From the NCBI RefSeq assembly GCF_003967515.1, contig NZ_BIFQ01000001.1:1426001-1490000 (forward strand): a stretch of DNA of 64,000 nt, written 5' to 3'. Below the pieces are notes generated by a model. That model saw only the letters and a list, made by a program, of their open reading frames with translations. It was not told where the DNA came from and did not search any database. The stretch is from Dictyobacter aurantiacus (GTDB lineage: Bacteria; Chloroflexota; Ktedonobacteria; Ktedonobacterales; Ktedonobacteraceae). Each line of letters begins with the position of its first letter. Position 1 is the first letter of the stretch. A program made the translations under genes and the position numbers. Positions 26,667-35,507 of the stretch are shown in pieces.

Positions 26667-28118
26667 CTAGTAGGCACGCGCGAAGATGGCCTCGCAGGTG
26701 GCCGGCTTGCCGGTGTAGATACACTTGCCCTGCACGCCGCCCTCTGGTTGATCAAATGGAATCACGCGCAGCGTTGCCTTGGTCTCTTCTTTGATCGCCA
26801 GCTCGGCCGCGCTATCCTCGGCCCACTTCACACGCACAAAGCCGCGCTTCTCTGCGATGATCTGCTTGAACTCGTCATAGCTGTCGGTGGTGTAGGTATT
26901 CTGCTCGCGGAACTCCAGCGCGCGCTGATAGAGGGCCTTCTGGATCTCTTCCAGCAGTTCCGGCAGGCGCTGCTCCAGGGCATCGACCGAGACCGGCTCT
27001 TTGACGCGGTTGTCGCGCCGCACCAGCATGACGTTGTTGTTCTGCACGTCACGAGGACCGATCTCCATGCGCAGCGGCACACCGCGCATCTCCCACTCGT
27101 TGTACTTCCAGCCTGGCGTGTTCTCGCTGCGATCAACCTTGACGCGCACCTTGCCCTTGAACATCTTCTCGACCCGGTTGACCAGCTCGTTAACGGCTTC
27201 CTTCTCTTTCTCTTTGCGCCAGATCGGCACGATCACAACCTGGTATGGAGCCAGGCGCGGCGGCAGGATCAGGCCCGACTTGTCGCCGTGGACCATGATC
27301 AGGGCGCCGATCATGCGTGTGCTCATGCCCCAGCTGGTGGTGTGGCAGTATTTGCGCTGGCTATCAGCATCCAGGAATTGGATATCGAAGCCACGAGCGA
27401 AGTTGTCACCCAGGTTATGGCTAGTGGCGGACTGCAGGGCCTTGCCGTCACCCATCATAGCCTCGATCGAATAGGTGCGCAGGGCGCCGGCGAACTTCTC
27501 GTTCTCGCTCTTGCGACCTGGGATGACCGGGATGGCGGCATCCTCTTCGGCGAAGGAGCGATAGACCTCAAGCATCAAACGGGTACGCTCTTCGGCCTCC
27601 TCCGGCGTACGGTGGGCGGTATGTCCCTCTTGCCACAGGAACTCCGATGTACGCAGGAAGAGCGCGGTACGCTTCTCCCAGCGCATCACGTTGGCCCACT
27701 GGTTGATCAGCAGTGGCAGATCGCGGTAGCTCTGAATCCATTTGGAGAAGCTATTGCCGATAATCGTCTCGCTGGTCGGACGGATGGCCAGTGGCTCCTC
27801 CAGTTCCTCACCGCCGCCGCGCGTCACCCAGGCTACCTCGGGCGCGAAGCCCTCAACGTGCTCGGCCTCTTTCTGCAAAAAGCTCTGCGGAATCAACAGC
27901 GGGAAGTAGGCGTTCTGCACGTCGGTCTCTTTAAAGCGTGCATCCACCTTCTGCTGCAGATTCTCCCACAGCGCGTAGCCATATGGCCGAATAATCATGC
28001 AGCCGCGCACCGGCGCATAATCGGCCAGCTCGGCCTTACGCACCACCTGGTTGTACCACTGTGAAAAATTATCGTCCTGATCGACGATATCTTCCACAAA
28101 TTTCTCATCGTTGACCAT
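26667..28118 (-). CDS. proS: Prolyl-tRNA synthetase, archaeal/eukaryal type (ProS type 3)
   Basis: A 483-residue class-II synthetase of the other ProRS lineage: no INS editing domain, motif 2 in RWEKRTALFLRTSEFLWQEG, the ATSHNLGDNFARGFDIQF segment, motif 3 in TTSWGMSTRMIGALIMVHGD, and the family's C-terminal zinc-domain-like extension ending in Tyr (IFARAY). Start ATG with GAAAGGA upstream. A T-box leader lies directly upstream, so expression should rise when uncharged tRNA-Pro accumulates. Finding it in tandem with the bacterial type is unusual because either should suffice. Confidence 0.95.
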   Translation of the reverse strand: MVNDEKFVEDIVDQDDNFSQWYNQVVRKAELADYAPVRGCMIIRPYGYALWENLQQKVDARFKETDVQNAYFPLLIPQSFLQKEAEHVEGFAPEVAWVTRGGGEELEEPLAIRPTSETIIGNSFSKWIQSYRDLPLLINQWANVMRWEKRTALFLRTSEFLWQEGHTAHRTPEEAEERTRLMLEVYRSFAEEDAAIPVIPGRKSENEKFAGALRTYSIEAMMGDGKALQSATSHNLGDNFARGFDIQFLDADSQRKYCHTTSWGMSTRMIGALIMVHGDKSGLILPPRLAPYQVVIVPIWRKEKEKEAVNELVNRVEKMFKGKVRVKVDRSENTPGWKYNEWEMRGVPLRMEIGPRDVQNNNVMLVRRDNRVKEPVSVDALEQRLPELLEEIQKALYQRALEFREQNTYTTDSYDEFKQIIAEKRGFVRVKWAEDSAAELAIKEETKATLRVIPFDQPEGGVQGKCIYTGKPATCEAIFARAY

Positions 28119-28147
28119 ATAAGTCCTTTCTATCTATAAACGAGCAT

Positions 28148-28426
28148 AAAAAAACTCGTCCTTCTCACAAGGACGAGCAGATAACCCGTGGTACCACCTC
28201 AATTGAGCCGCGGACGCAAACGCGCACAACAGCTCCACTCATGCGGTCAACTATGAACCGCGCCTTCTGATAACGGCGAAGGGGGCCCGGTCAGGTTTTT
28301 TATACCGACGCTCTCAGGTGGGTTCAATGCCGGTTCATCGGCCGACTTGCACTATCTCGGCTCGCTGTGCGATCCCCAGAGCATTTACTGGTCCTGATCA
28401 GCGCGTTAAGGTTGTTCTTTTTAATT
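28148..28426 (-). promoter_or_regulatory. T-box leader controlling the prolyl-tRNA synthetase genes
   Basis: On the minus strand the hallmark T-box sequence AGGTGGTACCACGGG (28185-28199) is followed by a 9-bp terminator hairpin (28155-28163 with 28169-28177) and seven Ts (28154-28148). The T-box bulge can pair with the uncharged tRNA-Pro acceptor end and form the antiterminator. About 225 nt of structured leader (stem I region) lies upstream. I could not place the proline specifier codon with certainty. Confidence 0.93.
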
Positions 28427-28432
28427 AAACAA

Positions 28433-28461
28433 AGCATACACCATCCCCCCTGGTGTGTCAA
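28433..28461 (-). promoter_or_regulatory. Sigma-70-type promoter of the T-box transcript
   Basis: On the minus strand TTGACA (28461-28456), a 17-nt spacer and TATGCT (28438-28433) form a near-consensus promoter. Transcription would begin at about 28426, right at the start of the T-box leader. Confidence 0.8.
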
Positions 28462-28475
28462 GCAATTATTTTCCC

Positions 28476-28504
28476 TTGACGCTCGATCATCCCGGTGCTA
28501 TAAT
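28476..28504 (+). promoter_or_regulatory. Sigma-70-type promoter of the cupin gene
   Basis: TTGACG (28476-28481), a 17-nt spacer and a perfect TATAAT (28499-28504). Transcription should begin at about 28511, some 30 nt before the cupin start. It lies back to back with the T-box promoter; the two -35 boxes are 14 nt apart. Confidence 0.85.
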
Positions 28505-28539
28505 CCTGCGTCCGTCTCATTCAGGAAAGGAGCATATTC

Positions 28540-28998
28540 ATGGGTTCTAACAATCTGGAGCAAATGCCACCAACAGGGGGAGTGCGCGTGATCAAGCCTT
28601 CCCAGTTTGATAGCAATACACCCCAGACGCCGGGGATGCAGCGCGTGGCGGCCGTTTCACGAGAGCTGGCGGGTTCACAGGGAATCTGGGCAGGCGTCAC
28701 CAATGTGGGGCCTCATGTAGCCAGCGCCAAGCACCACCACGGCGAACTGGAGACCGTCATCTACGTCGTCTCTGGCCACGCACAGATCCGCTGGGGAGAG
28801 CAGCTGGAGTTCAGCGCCGATGTTGAGCCGGGCGACTTTATCTATGTACCGCCCTTTGTGCCCCATCAGGAGCTCAATCCCGGCAACGAACCGTCCCAGT
28901 GGGTCATCGTGCGCAACTCACAGGACCCGATCGTGGTCAACCTGGAACCGACCTCAACAGAGCAACAGCAGGCCAATGATACCACCCACGGCTCATAA
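28540..28998 (+). CDS. Cupin-domain protein
   Basis: A 152-residue single cupin. The metal-binding motif 1 (KHHHGELETVIYVVSG) supplies His ligands and Glu, and motif 2 (PGDFIYVPPFVPHQELNP) supplies the last His, so metal binding is likely intact. Single-domain cupins range from dioxygenases and isomerases to sensors, and nothing here picks one. An AGGAAAGGAG site and a strong promoter support expression. It converges with the HxlR gene, 18 nt between stops. Confidence 0.85.
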   Translation: MGSNNLEQMPPTGGVRVIKPSQFDSNTPQTPGMQRVAAVSRELAGSQGIWAGVTNVGPHVASAKHHHGELETVIYVVSGHAQIRWGEQLEFSADVEPGDFIYVPPFVPHQELNPGNEPSQWVIVRNSQDPIVVNLEPTSTEQQQANDTTHGS

Positions 28999-29016
28999 AT
29001 CGGCAAGGTCCTGAAA

Positions 29017-29334
29017 TTAAAATTCCAGATTCCACTGCTCGCCCCAGGCATTGAACTGGCGCAGCATGGATTCGAAGCCGCGGCCCAGGTCGGTCAGCGA
29101 ATATTCAACCTTTGGGGGCACCTGGTCATATACCTGCCGGTGAACCCATCCCATCTGCTCTAAATCTCGCAGCTGCAGAGTGAGCATCTGCCTACTGGCT
29201 TCTGGAAGCAGGCGCTGCAATTCACCGAAGCGCCTGCTTCCATCAAGCAAATAGTAGCAGATGCGCAGCTTTAGCCTCCCACCGACGCTGATAATGCCGG
29301 CCGGACACCTGGTAGCTTTCTTTGGCTGGATCAT
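29017..29334 (-). CDS. HxlR-family winged-helix transcription regulator
   Basis: A 105-residue DNA-binding protein. The HxlR pattern is clear: a Cys-Pro start of the domain (RCPAGI), the FGELQRLLPEASRQMLTLQL helix-turn-helix, and the wing segment (VPPKVEYSLTDLGR). It is transcribed away from the methyltransferase gene, with 167 nt between them, so it probably controls that gene and itself. HxlR regulators often sense electrophiles or redox state; only one Cys is present here, so the signal is uncertain. Confidence 0.88.
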   Translation of the reverse strand: MIQPKKATRCPAGIISVGGRLKLRICYYLLDGSRRFGELQRLLPEASRQMLTLQLRDLEQMGWVHRQVYDQVPPKVEYSLTDLGRGFESMLRQFNAWGEQWNLEF

Positions 29335-29442
29335 CTGGTTTCCTCCTTGAGGAGAACATTACGCTCTCCCTGGTCAAAATATTTTGCGTACTTGTTCGCT
29401 TTCCCACGGTCAGCTACATTGATTGTATCTAATGATATACGA

Positions 29443-29480
29443 GGGAAGAGACGAAATGTTCTGTTTTTCGTCTCTCTTCC
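29443..29480 (+). promoter_or_regulatory. Leader hairpin upstream of the methyltransferase gene
   Basis: GGAAGAGACGAAA (29444-29456) pairs with TTTCGTCTCTCTTCC (29466-29480) with a two-base bulge. It lies just after a near-palindromic GTATCTAATGATATAC (29425-29440) that could be the HxlR operator, and 21 nt before the methyltransferase start. It could be an operator, a 5' stability hairpin or an attenuator. Confidence 0.45.
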
Positions 29481-29501
29481 AGTTCAATCAGGAGCAATAC
29501 G

Positions 29502-30134
29502 ATGCACAGTCATAAGATCGGAAACCATGAGCAGTCACGCCACTTAAGCCACCTGAACTTTCTGTTTACCGGCTGGGGGAGCCGTGTCTATGAGCACACG
29601 ATGGTCCACCTGACCAGGCCCCTGTATCAACGAGTGATCAAAGATCTGGCCGCGCTTCAGCTCGATGGAGGAAAAGTGCTGGATGTAGGAACAGGACCAG
29701 GCGTGTTAGTTAGAGACATTGCCCGCGCTTTTCCCCGGCTTCAGGTTTACGGGGTCGATCTATCAACGGATATGATCCAGCTGGCGCGTGAACGAACCAC
29801 ACTAGAGCAGCTCAATGAACGCGTGCAATTTGATACTGGCGATGTCAGACAGTTGCCTTATCCCGATCACAGCTTTGATGTGATCGTCTCAACGATCAGC
29901 CTGCATCACTGGCAAGAGCTTGAGCAGCCTCTGCGCGAGCTCTATCGTGTGCTAAAACCAGGAGGTCGATTGTGGATCTATGATGCCCGCTTTATCAAGC
30001 CAGAAATGATAGAGAAGGCGCAGGCCAGCACGCCCCTGGTGGGCACACGCATGGAGCATCAGCTGATAAGAACCGGACGCTGGCCATTGGCGATTTACAG
30101 GCGGTTCGCATGGCACCTACATAGTTTCCCCTAG
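29502..30134 (+). CDS. Class I SAM-dependent methyltransferase
   Basis: A 210-residue Methyltransf_11-type enzyme. The SAM-binding motif I is VLDVGTGPGVLVRDIA, the acidic residue after strand 2 is in VYGVDLSTDM, motif II is in FDTGDVRQLPYPDHSFD, and motif III is LKPGGRLWIYDAR. Substrate unknown; the MHSHKIG start and the sequence after motif III are not diagnostic. An AGGAG site precedes the ATG. Divergent from, and probably controlled by, the HxlR regulator. Confidence 0.88.
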   Translation: MHSHKIGNHEQSRHLSHLNFLFTGWGSRVYEHTMVHLTRPLYQRVIKDLAALQLDGGKVLDVGTGPGVLVRDIARAFPRLQVYGVDLSTDMIQLARERTTLEQLNERVQFDTGDVRQLPYPDHSFDVIVSTISLHHWQELEQPLRELYRVLKPGGRLWIYDARFIKPEMIEKAQASTPLVGTRMEHQLIRTGRWPLAIYRRFAWHLHSFP

Positions 30135-30324
30135 AGAAAAATCAGGTAGCCTTTTGATGTGGTTGAGCCTTATAATAGGGGGCAGCGATACCCATACCCT
30201 ATAGAGTTTAATCGATAGATAAGGATACGCTGTCTTCCTGACATACAGGCAACCACGATGGTAGCGGGTGCGGCAGGGAAAACAGACCATCATCCTTACC
30301 AGCTTCAGGAGCAACCTACCGGCA

Positions 30325-30705
30325 ATGAAAAAATTGTTTGGCGCCTTTATATTGTTCAGCCTCTTTACGGTGTTCATCTCGGCCTGCGCGATGGGTGGCA
30401 ATACCGCGACCGGCCCGAATCCCGTTCATATGGATAGCACCAGCTTCACGCAATCTTCAATTACGATCAAAAAGGGTGAGATCATCACGCTGATTAATGA
30501 TGATGCTCCGCCCCACGTCATAGCTAACGGCACCTGGGATGATAGTACGCCAAAACCCGCCATCGAGCCTGGCGCGCCTAAAGTCAATAATATGCAGGTT
30601 GATGGCTTCGGCAGCGGCAAACTAGGACCATTTAATACGGCTGGCACCTTCAAGCTCTATTGCACGGTCCACCCTGGCATGAAGATGACAGTAATTGTGA
30701 AATAA
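30325..30705 (+). CDS. Cupredoxin-like lipoprotein
   Basis: A 126-residue exported blue-copper-type electron carrier. The signal peptide ends in a lipobox-like FISAC with Cys21 as the lipidation site. Type-1 copper ligands can be assigned: His64 (PPHVIAN) and Cys113, His116 and Met119 in YCTVHPGM. It resembles plastocyanin/azurin-like proteins fixed to the outer face of the membrane. The ATG at 30325 gives the correct signal peptide; an earlier start in the same frame would bury it. No oxidase partner is adjacent. Confidence 0.85.
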   Translation: MKKLFGAFILFSLFTVFISACAMGGNTATGPNPVHMDSTSFTQSSITIKKGEIITLINDDAPPHVIANGTWDDSTPKPAIEPGAPKVNNMQVDGFGSGKLGPFNTAGTFKLYCTVHPGMKMTVIVK

Positions 30706-30722
30706 CCTACCTGAACATTTCT

Positions 30723-30774
30723 ATACAAACAAGAGCTCCCAACCTCTGATGAGGTTAGGAGCTCTTGTTTGTAT
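30723..30774. terminator. 24-bp palindrome between convergent genes
   Basis: Arms 30723-30746 and 30751-30774 pair with a single mismatch around TGAT. It fills the gap between the cupredoxin (plus) and sedolisin (minus) stop codons. The arms end in AACAAG/CTTGTT, so short T stretches occur in both directions. Confidence 0.7.
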
Positions 30775-30788
30775 TCAGACAGGCCGCT

Positions 30789-32612
30789 TCAGGGTTGGAC
30801 GCTGGTAGCCGGGGATTGCACCGGCGTGGCGGTCGGCTGAGGCGTATCTGTAGGCGTGGCGGCAACGGTTGGGGTGGGAGATGGCATGGTACCGCCGGTC
30901 GCGGTGCCATTGATGCCATCGCGGGCAATGTTATAGATATCAGGCGAACCCAGGCCCGTGGTCAGGTCATAGTTGGGTCCGGCCATGTAGTGCAGATTGT
31001 TGCCGGTGGTAACGTCATGGAAGGGCGCGTAGGTCTGCTGATTACTGGCGAGCTGGTAGAGCATAGGATTGATCCAGCCGACGCGCTGCTGACCATGCTG
31101 CTGCAGGAAATCGTTGAGCAGCGCCGCGCTACCAGCCCACAGGGGCGCGGCCGCGCTGGTGCCACCCACGGTTACATCACCCGAAGTGGGGCATCCGGAA
31201 GCGGCGACGGTACAGTAGACCGCGTAGCCCGAGGCTGGATCGGCATCGGCTGCCACGTCGGGTACCTCGCGCATACCGTTGCTACTCTGGTTGTCGACGC
31301 CGGGTCCCGTCTGCCAGTCCGGCTTGCTGAAGGTATTGCTGAGTCCACCGCCGCCGCCGGCGCCATTGGGACTACGCTGGGTATCGGTCGGGCTGCTCCA
31401 GGCGGACTCGCTGCCATAGTCGCCGCCGTTGGCTAGCTGCAGATGGGTGCCACCCACACCGGTCACGTAGGGATCGCTGGCGGGCGAATCAACGGCCAGG
31501 TTCAGATCATTGCAATCATAGGCGCCCGAATCGCCCGCGGCCGCGAAGACCGAGATGCCCTGCGCGGCCGCCTGCTTGAAGATGCCATCCAGCGTCTGCA
31601 GCTCAGCCGAACCCGACTGCGCCTCGCATTCGCCCCAACTGACGGAGACGACCTGCGCCTGATTGTCGGTGACGATGCGATTATAGGTATCGTTAACGCC
31701 CTGCGTCGAGTTTGGTCCCTCATAGATTAGCTGGTGCGCCTGGGGCGCGATCTCGTTAATAACCTCGATGTCGAGCTCCGCCTCGATCGCTCCCGCGCCG
31801 GCTGCGCCATTAGCTCCATCCACCAGCACATTGGTCAGATTGGGCTGGCTAAGATGGTGCTCGGTGGCGAACTGGCTAATATCGGCGGGCTGATAGCCAT
31901 CTAATTCAAACACAGCCACCGCCTGGCCGTTTCCCTGCACGCCCGCCTGGTAGAGCGGATTGATATCATAGGCACCAGCCAGCTCATTCTGGGCGTAACC
32001 AGCGCGCGGGGTCGGAACTAGAGAGGATAACGGATGGAGCTTCACGCTGTCATCCAGACCTCCGATTGAAAGGATGACGGTAGATAAAGCGGCAGGGATC
32101 ATAGGCGCGCTGGCATTGGCATAGAACGTGCGCGAGCCGAGCTGGTACTTCTGCATCTGAACCTGGAAGGCTGATTCCGCCTGAGACGCCGTACCATGCG
32201 CGTTGATCAGCAAACCGTTAGATGATACGCTATCCACCGTCAGACCCTGGCTGCGCAGATAATCAACCACCTGCTGACGCTGATCGGCCGTCGGACTGAA
32301 CTGGGCCTCGAATTGTTGTGGCGTCAAAAAATGATGATACTGGGTGGAATGGGGATCAGATATGTTGCGCAACAACTGTGTCAGGACATCTTGATGCTGC
32401 AGGCGCAGCCCAATCGACAGATTGAGCATCTGTCCGGCATCGATCTCCCCTGCTTTCCTGGCCTGCTTCAATAGCGGCACGGACTGTCCCGCCATCGGGA
32501 CGCGCTGCTCCGCCTGAGCATGGACCGCGATCGATATACCAGCAATAGCCATTCCTATAACCACAGCAGCTACCACCCACAACCACAGGATCTGTACGAG
32601 ACGATGTTTCAT
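30789..32612 (-). CDS. Sedolisin/kumamolisin-type S53 serine-carboxyl peptidase, secreted
   Basis: A 607-residue secreted acid peptidase made as a pre-pro-enzyme. Residues 8-32 are a signal peptide; about 40-185 the Pro-kumamolisin activation domain (LTPQQFEAQFSP); about 205-560 the catalytic domain. The S53 catalytic residues are present: Glu277 and Asp281 in AIEAELDIEV, Ser486 in GGTSAAAP, and the oxyanion Asp in the AAAGDSGAYDC region; the C-terminal calcium site is in FHDVTTGNN and YDLTTGLGSP. A Thr/Pro linker with no anchor follows. Active at low pH in known relatives. Confidence 0.93.
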   Translation of the reverse strand: MKHRLVQILWLWVVAAVVIGMAIAGISIAVHAQAEQRVPMAGQSVPLLKQARKAGEIDAGQMLNLSIGLRLQHQDVLTQLLRNISDPHSTQYHHFLTPQQFEAQFSPTADQRQQVVDYLRSQGLTVDSVSSNGLLINAHGTASQAESAFQVQMQKYQLGSRTFYANASAPMIPAALSTVILSIGGLDDSVKLHPLSSLVPTPRAGYAQNELAGAYDINPLYQAGVQGNGQAVAVFELDGYQPADISQFATEHHLSQPNLTNVLVDGANGAAGAGAIEAELDIEVINEIAPQAHQLIYEGPNSTQGVNDTYNRIVTDNQAQVVSVSWGECEAQSGSAELQTLDGIFKQAAAQGISVFAAAGDSGAYDCNDLNLAVDSPASDPYVTGVGGTHLQLANGGDYGSESAWSSPTDTQRSPNGAGGGGGLSNTFSKPDWQTGPGVDNQSSNGMREVPDVAADADPASGYAVYCTVAASGCPTSGDVTVGGTSAAAPLWAGSAALLNDFLQQHGQQRVGWINPMLYQLASNQQTYAPFHDVTTGNNLHYMAGPNYDLTTGLGSPDIYNIARDGINGTATGGTMPSPTPTVAATPTDTPQPTATPVQSPATSVQP

Positions 32613-33030
32613 GCAATTCTCCCGCTAAAAACCAACTGTACATGACATGGCTACAAATAACGTCTATAGGTGTAAGCCACTGGATAAAATGGAGTACGAG
32701 TGGCTACTTATGAGAGTAAACGGGAATTGTGGTCAGGCTTCGAGTTTTCGAGGTTACCGTAGCCAAAAAGACTAGTAATTGGCTGAGTTTTAACGTACAC
32801 TTGGGGTAACAATTGTTACATAGATATGGCCAGAGCGGGATAGGAGTCGGTGGTGATATGGTCGATATATACATAGAAGCGAGACGATTCATGCTAGCCC
32901 TGCGTATCATAATTATGCCATAATTGTTAAGTTAAAAGCTATGGCATGTGAGCAAAAACTTTTGCCATAACGTATAATAAAAGCTCATTGGAAGCTCATT
33001 ATTTTTAATTGCGAGAGGAAAAACGGCTGC
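32613..33030 (+). promoter_or_regulatory. 418-nt upstream region of the OpuC operon
   Basis: A perfect TATAAT lies at 32973-32978, but the hexamer 17 nt upstream (GAGCAA) is a poor -35, as expected of an activated promoter. An inverted pair ATGCCAT (32915-32921) and ATGGCAT (32941-32947), with a third TGCCATA at 32963-32969 beside the -10, looks like an operator. The direct repeat AAGCTCATT occurs twice at about 32980-33000. The left part holds the sedolisin promoter on the other strand; no gene is seen. Confidence 0.5.
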
Positions 33031-34041
33031 ATGACAACCATCGCATTTAACAACATAACCAAACGCTACAAGGGAATGGATGCCCCGGCAGTGGATGGGG
33101 TCACCTTTGTGGTTCCCGAAGGAAGCACATGCATGCTGGTAGGCACCTCTGGTTCGGGAAAAACCACCCTGTTGCGCATGGTGAATCGCTTAATCGAGCC
33201 AACATCAGGAGAAATTCTCTTCGATAATAAAAATGTGCTGCAGGAAAACCCTATCCAGTTGCGGCGTCGCATCGGGTATGTAATTCAGCAGGTCGGCCTG
33301 TTTCCGCATATGACGATCGCGGAAAACGTGCGCGTGACCGCCGACATCGCGGGGGGCTGGAACAAGCAAAAGATCAACCAGCGGGTAGATGAACTGCTGG
33401 ACCTGGTAGGATTGGACCCGGCTGATTATCGCAAGCGCTTCCCTCGTCAGCTCTCCGGAGGTCAGCAGCAGCGCGTGGGCCTGGCCCGCGCCCTGGCTAC
33501 AGATCCCGCGATCCTGTTGATGGACGAACCATTTGGCGCGCTGGACGCGATTACGCGCGCGCGTATGCAGGATGAGCTCCTGCGTATTCAGCGCGATGTG
33601 CATAAAACCATTCTATTTGTCTCACACGATATTGAAGAGGCTTTCAAGCTGGGCGACCAGGTTGCCGTGATGTCACAGGGCAAACTGATTCAGATGGGAT
33701 CTCCGGTTGAACTGCTGGCGAAACCTGCCGATGAGTTTGTCAGTCAACTGGTGGGAGCGGATAATATCGTGCGCCAGCTACAGTATCTACCCATTGGCAG
33801 CACACTCGACAATCGACCAGAGGCCGTATCTTCAGCGCACTGGGGAGATGTTCCCGCGATTTCAAATCAGGCAACGTTATTCGACGCCCTCTTGAAACTC
33901 CTCGAAACCAATGCTCCCGCCCTTGCCACTGAAGATCCCCAGAACCAGGAAAAAACCAGATACATCACCCTTCCCGATATTAACCAGGCGATCACGCATT
34001 TGCGCAACGATGAAAAGTCGCGTGCCGCGTCAAGCATTTAG
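33031..34041 (+). CDS. opuCA: Osmoprotectant ABC transporter, ATP-binding subunit
   Basis: A 336-residue ATPase that drives uptake of glycine betaine, choline or related solutes. Walker A is GTSGSGKTTLLRM, the signature LSGGQQQRVGLARAL, Walker B ILLMDEPFGALD and the switch His in LFVSHDIEEAF. The C-terminal 90 residues replace the CBS pair of longer OpuCA proteins with a short divergent region. First gene of a four-gene operon with both permeases and the binding protein. Confidence 0.92.
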   Translation: MTTIAFNNITKRYKGMDAPAVDGVTFVVPEGSTCMLVGTSGSGKTTLLRMVNRLIEPTSGEILFDNKNVLQENPIQLRRRIGYVIQQVGLFPHMTIAENVRVTADIAGGWNKQKINQRVDELLDLVGLDPADYRKRFPRQLSGGQQQRVGLARALATDPAILLMDEPFGALDAITRARMQDELLRIQRDVHKTILFVSHDIEEAFKLGDQVAVMSQGKLIQMGSPVELLAKPADEFVSQLVGADNIVRQLQYLPIGSTLDNRPEAVSSAHWGDVPAISNQATLFDALLKLLETNAPALATEDPQNQEKTRYITLPDINQAITHLRNDEKSRAASSI

Positions 34042-34074
34042 CTATGCCTGTGGTTGATGTATTAAAGGAGATCT

Positions 34075-34737
34075 ATGAAATACTTGCTGAGTCCCTATAA
34101 CTATGATCTGACCGATCCAACAAGCATTCCATACCTGCTGCTACAGCATCTCTACCTGGTTGGATTGACGATGTTGATTTCGCTGATCATCGCTATACCG
34201 GTGGGGATCTATGTGGCGCGCAACCGCTGGCTCTATACGCCGGTCATTACCTTTACCGGCGTGCTCTATAGCATTCCAGGCATCGCCCTGCTGGCCCTGC
34301 TGATCACGATCCCGGCGATTGGTCTGAGTCTGGCGACGATCATGATTCCGCTGGTCGCCTATACCCAGCTGGTATTGATTCGCAATACAGCGGCGGCCAT
34401 CAATGGCATTGATCCGCTGCTGCTGGAGGTGGGACGCGCCATGGGGATGAGCCGCTGGCAGCTTCTGCGGCGTGTGACGCTGCCGCTGGCTCTACCGGTG
34501 ATTATCGCTGGCGTACGCATCGCCACCGTGACCACGGTGGGAACGGCCTCGCTGGCTTCGCTGGTGGACCAGGGAGGACTGGGGGACCTGATCTTCAAAA
34601 ATCTCACCAGCGGCGATCAGCAAGCTATCATCGCGGGTGCGATCCTCATGAGCCTGTTCGCCGTTGTTGCTGATATCCTGCTGCTCGGCGTCCAGATGCT
34701 CCTGAGCCGGGGCCGTAGCGCGACCGCCGTCGCATAG
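34075..34737 (+). CDS. opuCB: Osmoprotectant ABC transporter, permease subunit 1
   Basis: A 220-residue integral membrane protein of the BPD_transp_1 family with about six helices. The EAA loop, which docks with the ATPase, is EVGRAMGMSRWQLLRRVTLP. The start at 34075 has GGAGATCT upstream. It pairs with the next permease to form the channel; which of the two is OpuCB and which OpuCD is assigned by order only. Confidence 0.9.
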   Translation: MKYLLSPYNYDLTDPTSIPYLLLQHLYLVGLTMLISLIIAIPVGIYVARNRWLYTPVITFTGVLYSIPGIALLALLITIPAIGLSLATIMIPLVAYTQLVLIRNTAAAINGIDPLLLEVGRAMGMSRWQLLRRVTLPLALPVIIAGVRIATVTTVGTASLASLVDQGGLGDLIFKNLTSGDQQAIIAGAILMSLFAVVADILLLGVQMLLSRGRSATAVA

Positions 34738-34749
34738 AAGGGGAGAAGT

Positions 34750-35406
34750 ATGGGCGATTTAATCAATTTTATTCAGGATCCCGGCAATGCGTTTGCCGAA
34801 CATACAATCGCATATCTGCAGATCTGCGCCGTCTCTATCCTCTTTGCGATCATCATCGGGGTGGTGCTCGGTGTGGCCGTCTCGCGCAGCGCCATCCTAT
34901 CATTTATCGCCGTCAATCTCAGTGGTCTGATGCGCGCCATTCCGGTGATCGCGTTCTTGATCGCGGCGCTCCCCTATCTGGGAGTCGGCTTCAAGCCAAC
35001 GGTGGTAGCCTTGATCGTGCTGGGCATTCCACCGATCCTGCTCAATACCTATACGGGCATTCGCGGCATCGATCCCTCGATCATCGACGCGGCCCGTGGC
35101 ATGGGCATGACGCAGTGGCAGATCATCAGCCGCATTCAGACACCATTGGTGCTGCCGATCATCGCCGCTGGCATCCGTACCGCGTCGGTACAGATCGTCG
35201 CCACCGCCACCCTGGCTGCGATTATCGGAGCTGGTGGCTATGGTGAATACATCATCGATGGATTGAATAGATTAAATAATGTCGCTATTCTGGCCGGCGC
35301 TATTCCGGTAGCGATACTGGCCATTGCCGTAGAATTATTCATGAGCTGGCTGCAGCGCGCCCTGACCCCGCAGGGTCTGCGTGCTCAGGCTCAGACAAAC
35401 TCATAA
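34750..35406 (+). CDS. opuCD: Osmoprotectant ABC transporter, permease subunit 2
   Basis: A 218-residue permease homologous to the preceding one, again with about six membrane helices and an EAA loop (DAARGMGMTQWQIISRIQTP). Thirteen nt separate the genes, with GGGGAGAAG as ribosome site. A weak inverted repeat (AGACACA at 35420 and TGTGTCT at 35456) lies between this gene and the binding-protein gene and may set the level of the latter. Confidence 0.9.
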   Translation: MGDLINFIQDPGNAFAEHTIAYLQICAVSILFAIIIGVVLGVAVSRSAILSFIAVNLSGLMRAIPVIAFLIAALPYLGVGFKPTVVALIVLGIPPILLNTYTGIRGIDPSIIDAARGMGMTQWQIISRIQTPLVLPIIAAGIRTASVQIVATATLAAIIGAGGYGEYIIDGLNRLNNVAILAGAIPVAILAIAVELFMSWLQRALTPQGLRAQAQTNS

Positions 35407-35507
35407 ATAACCCACACGAGACACAGGCCGCCTCATACAATGGGGGCACGTTCAATGTGTCTTGTATCGACCTTATACTGTAATTGTTTGATTTTTCAGG
35501 AGGAAAA

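Noticed and set aside
26661..28064. Plus-strand open frame of 467 codons opposite the archaeal-type proS
   Set aside because: Mirror frame of a well-supported synthetase gene; composition reflects the codon bias of the other strand.
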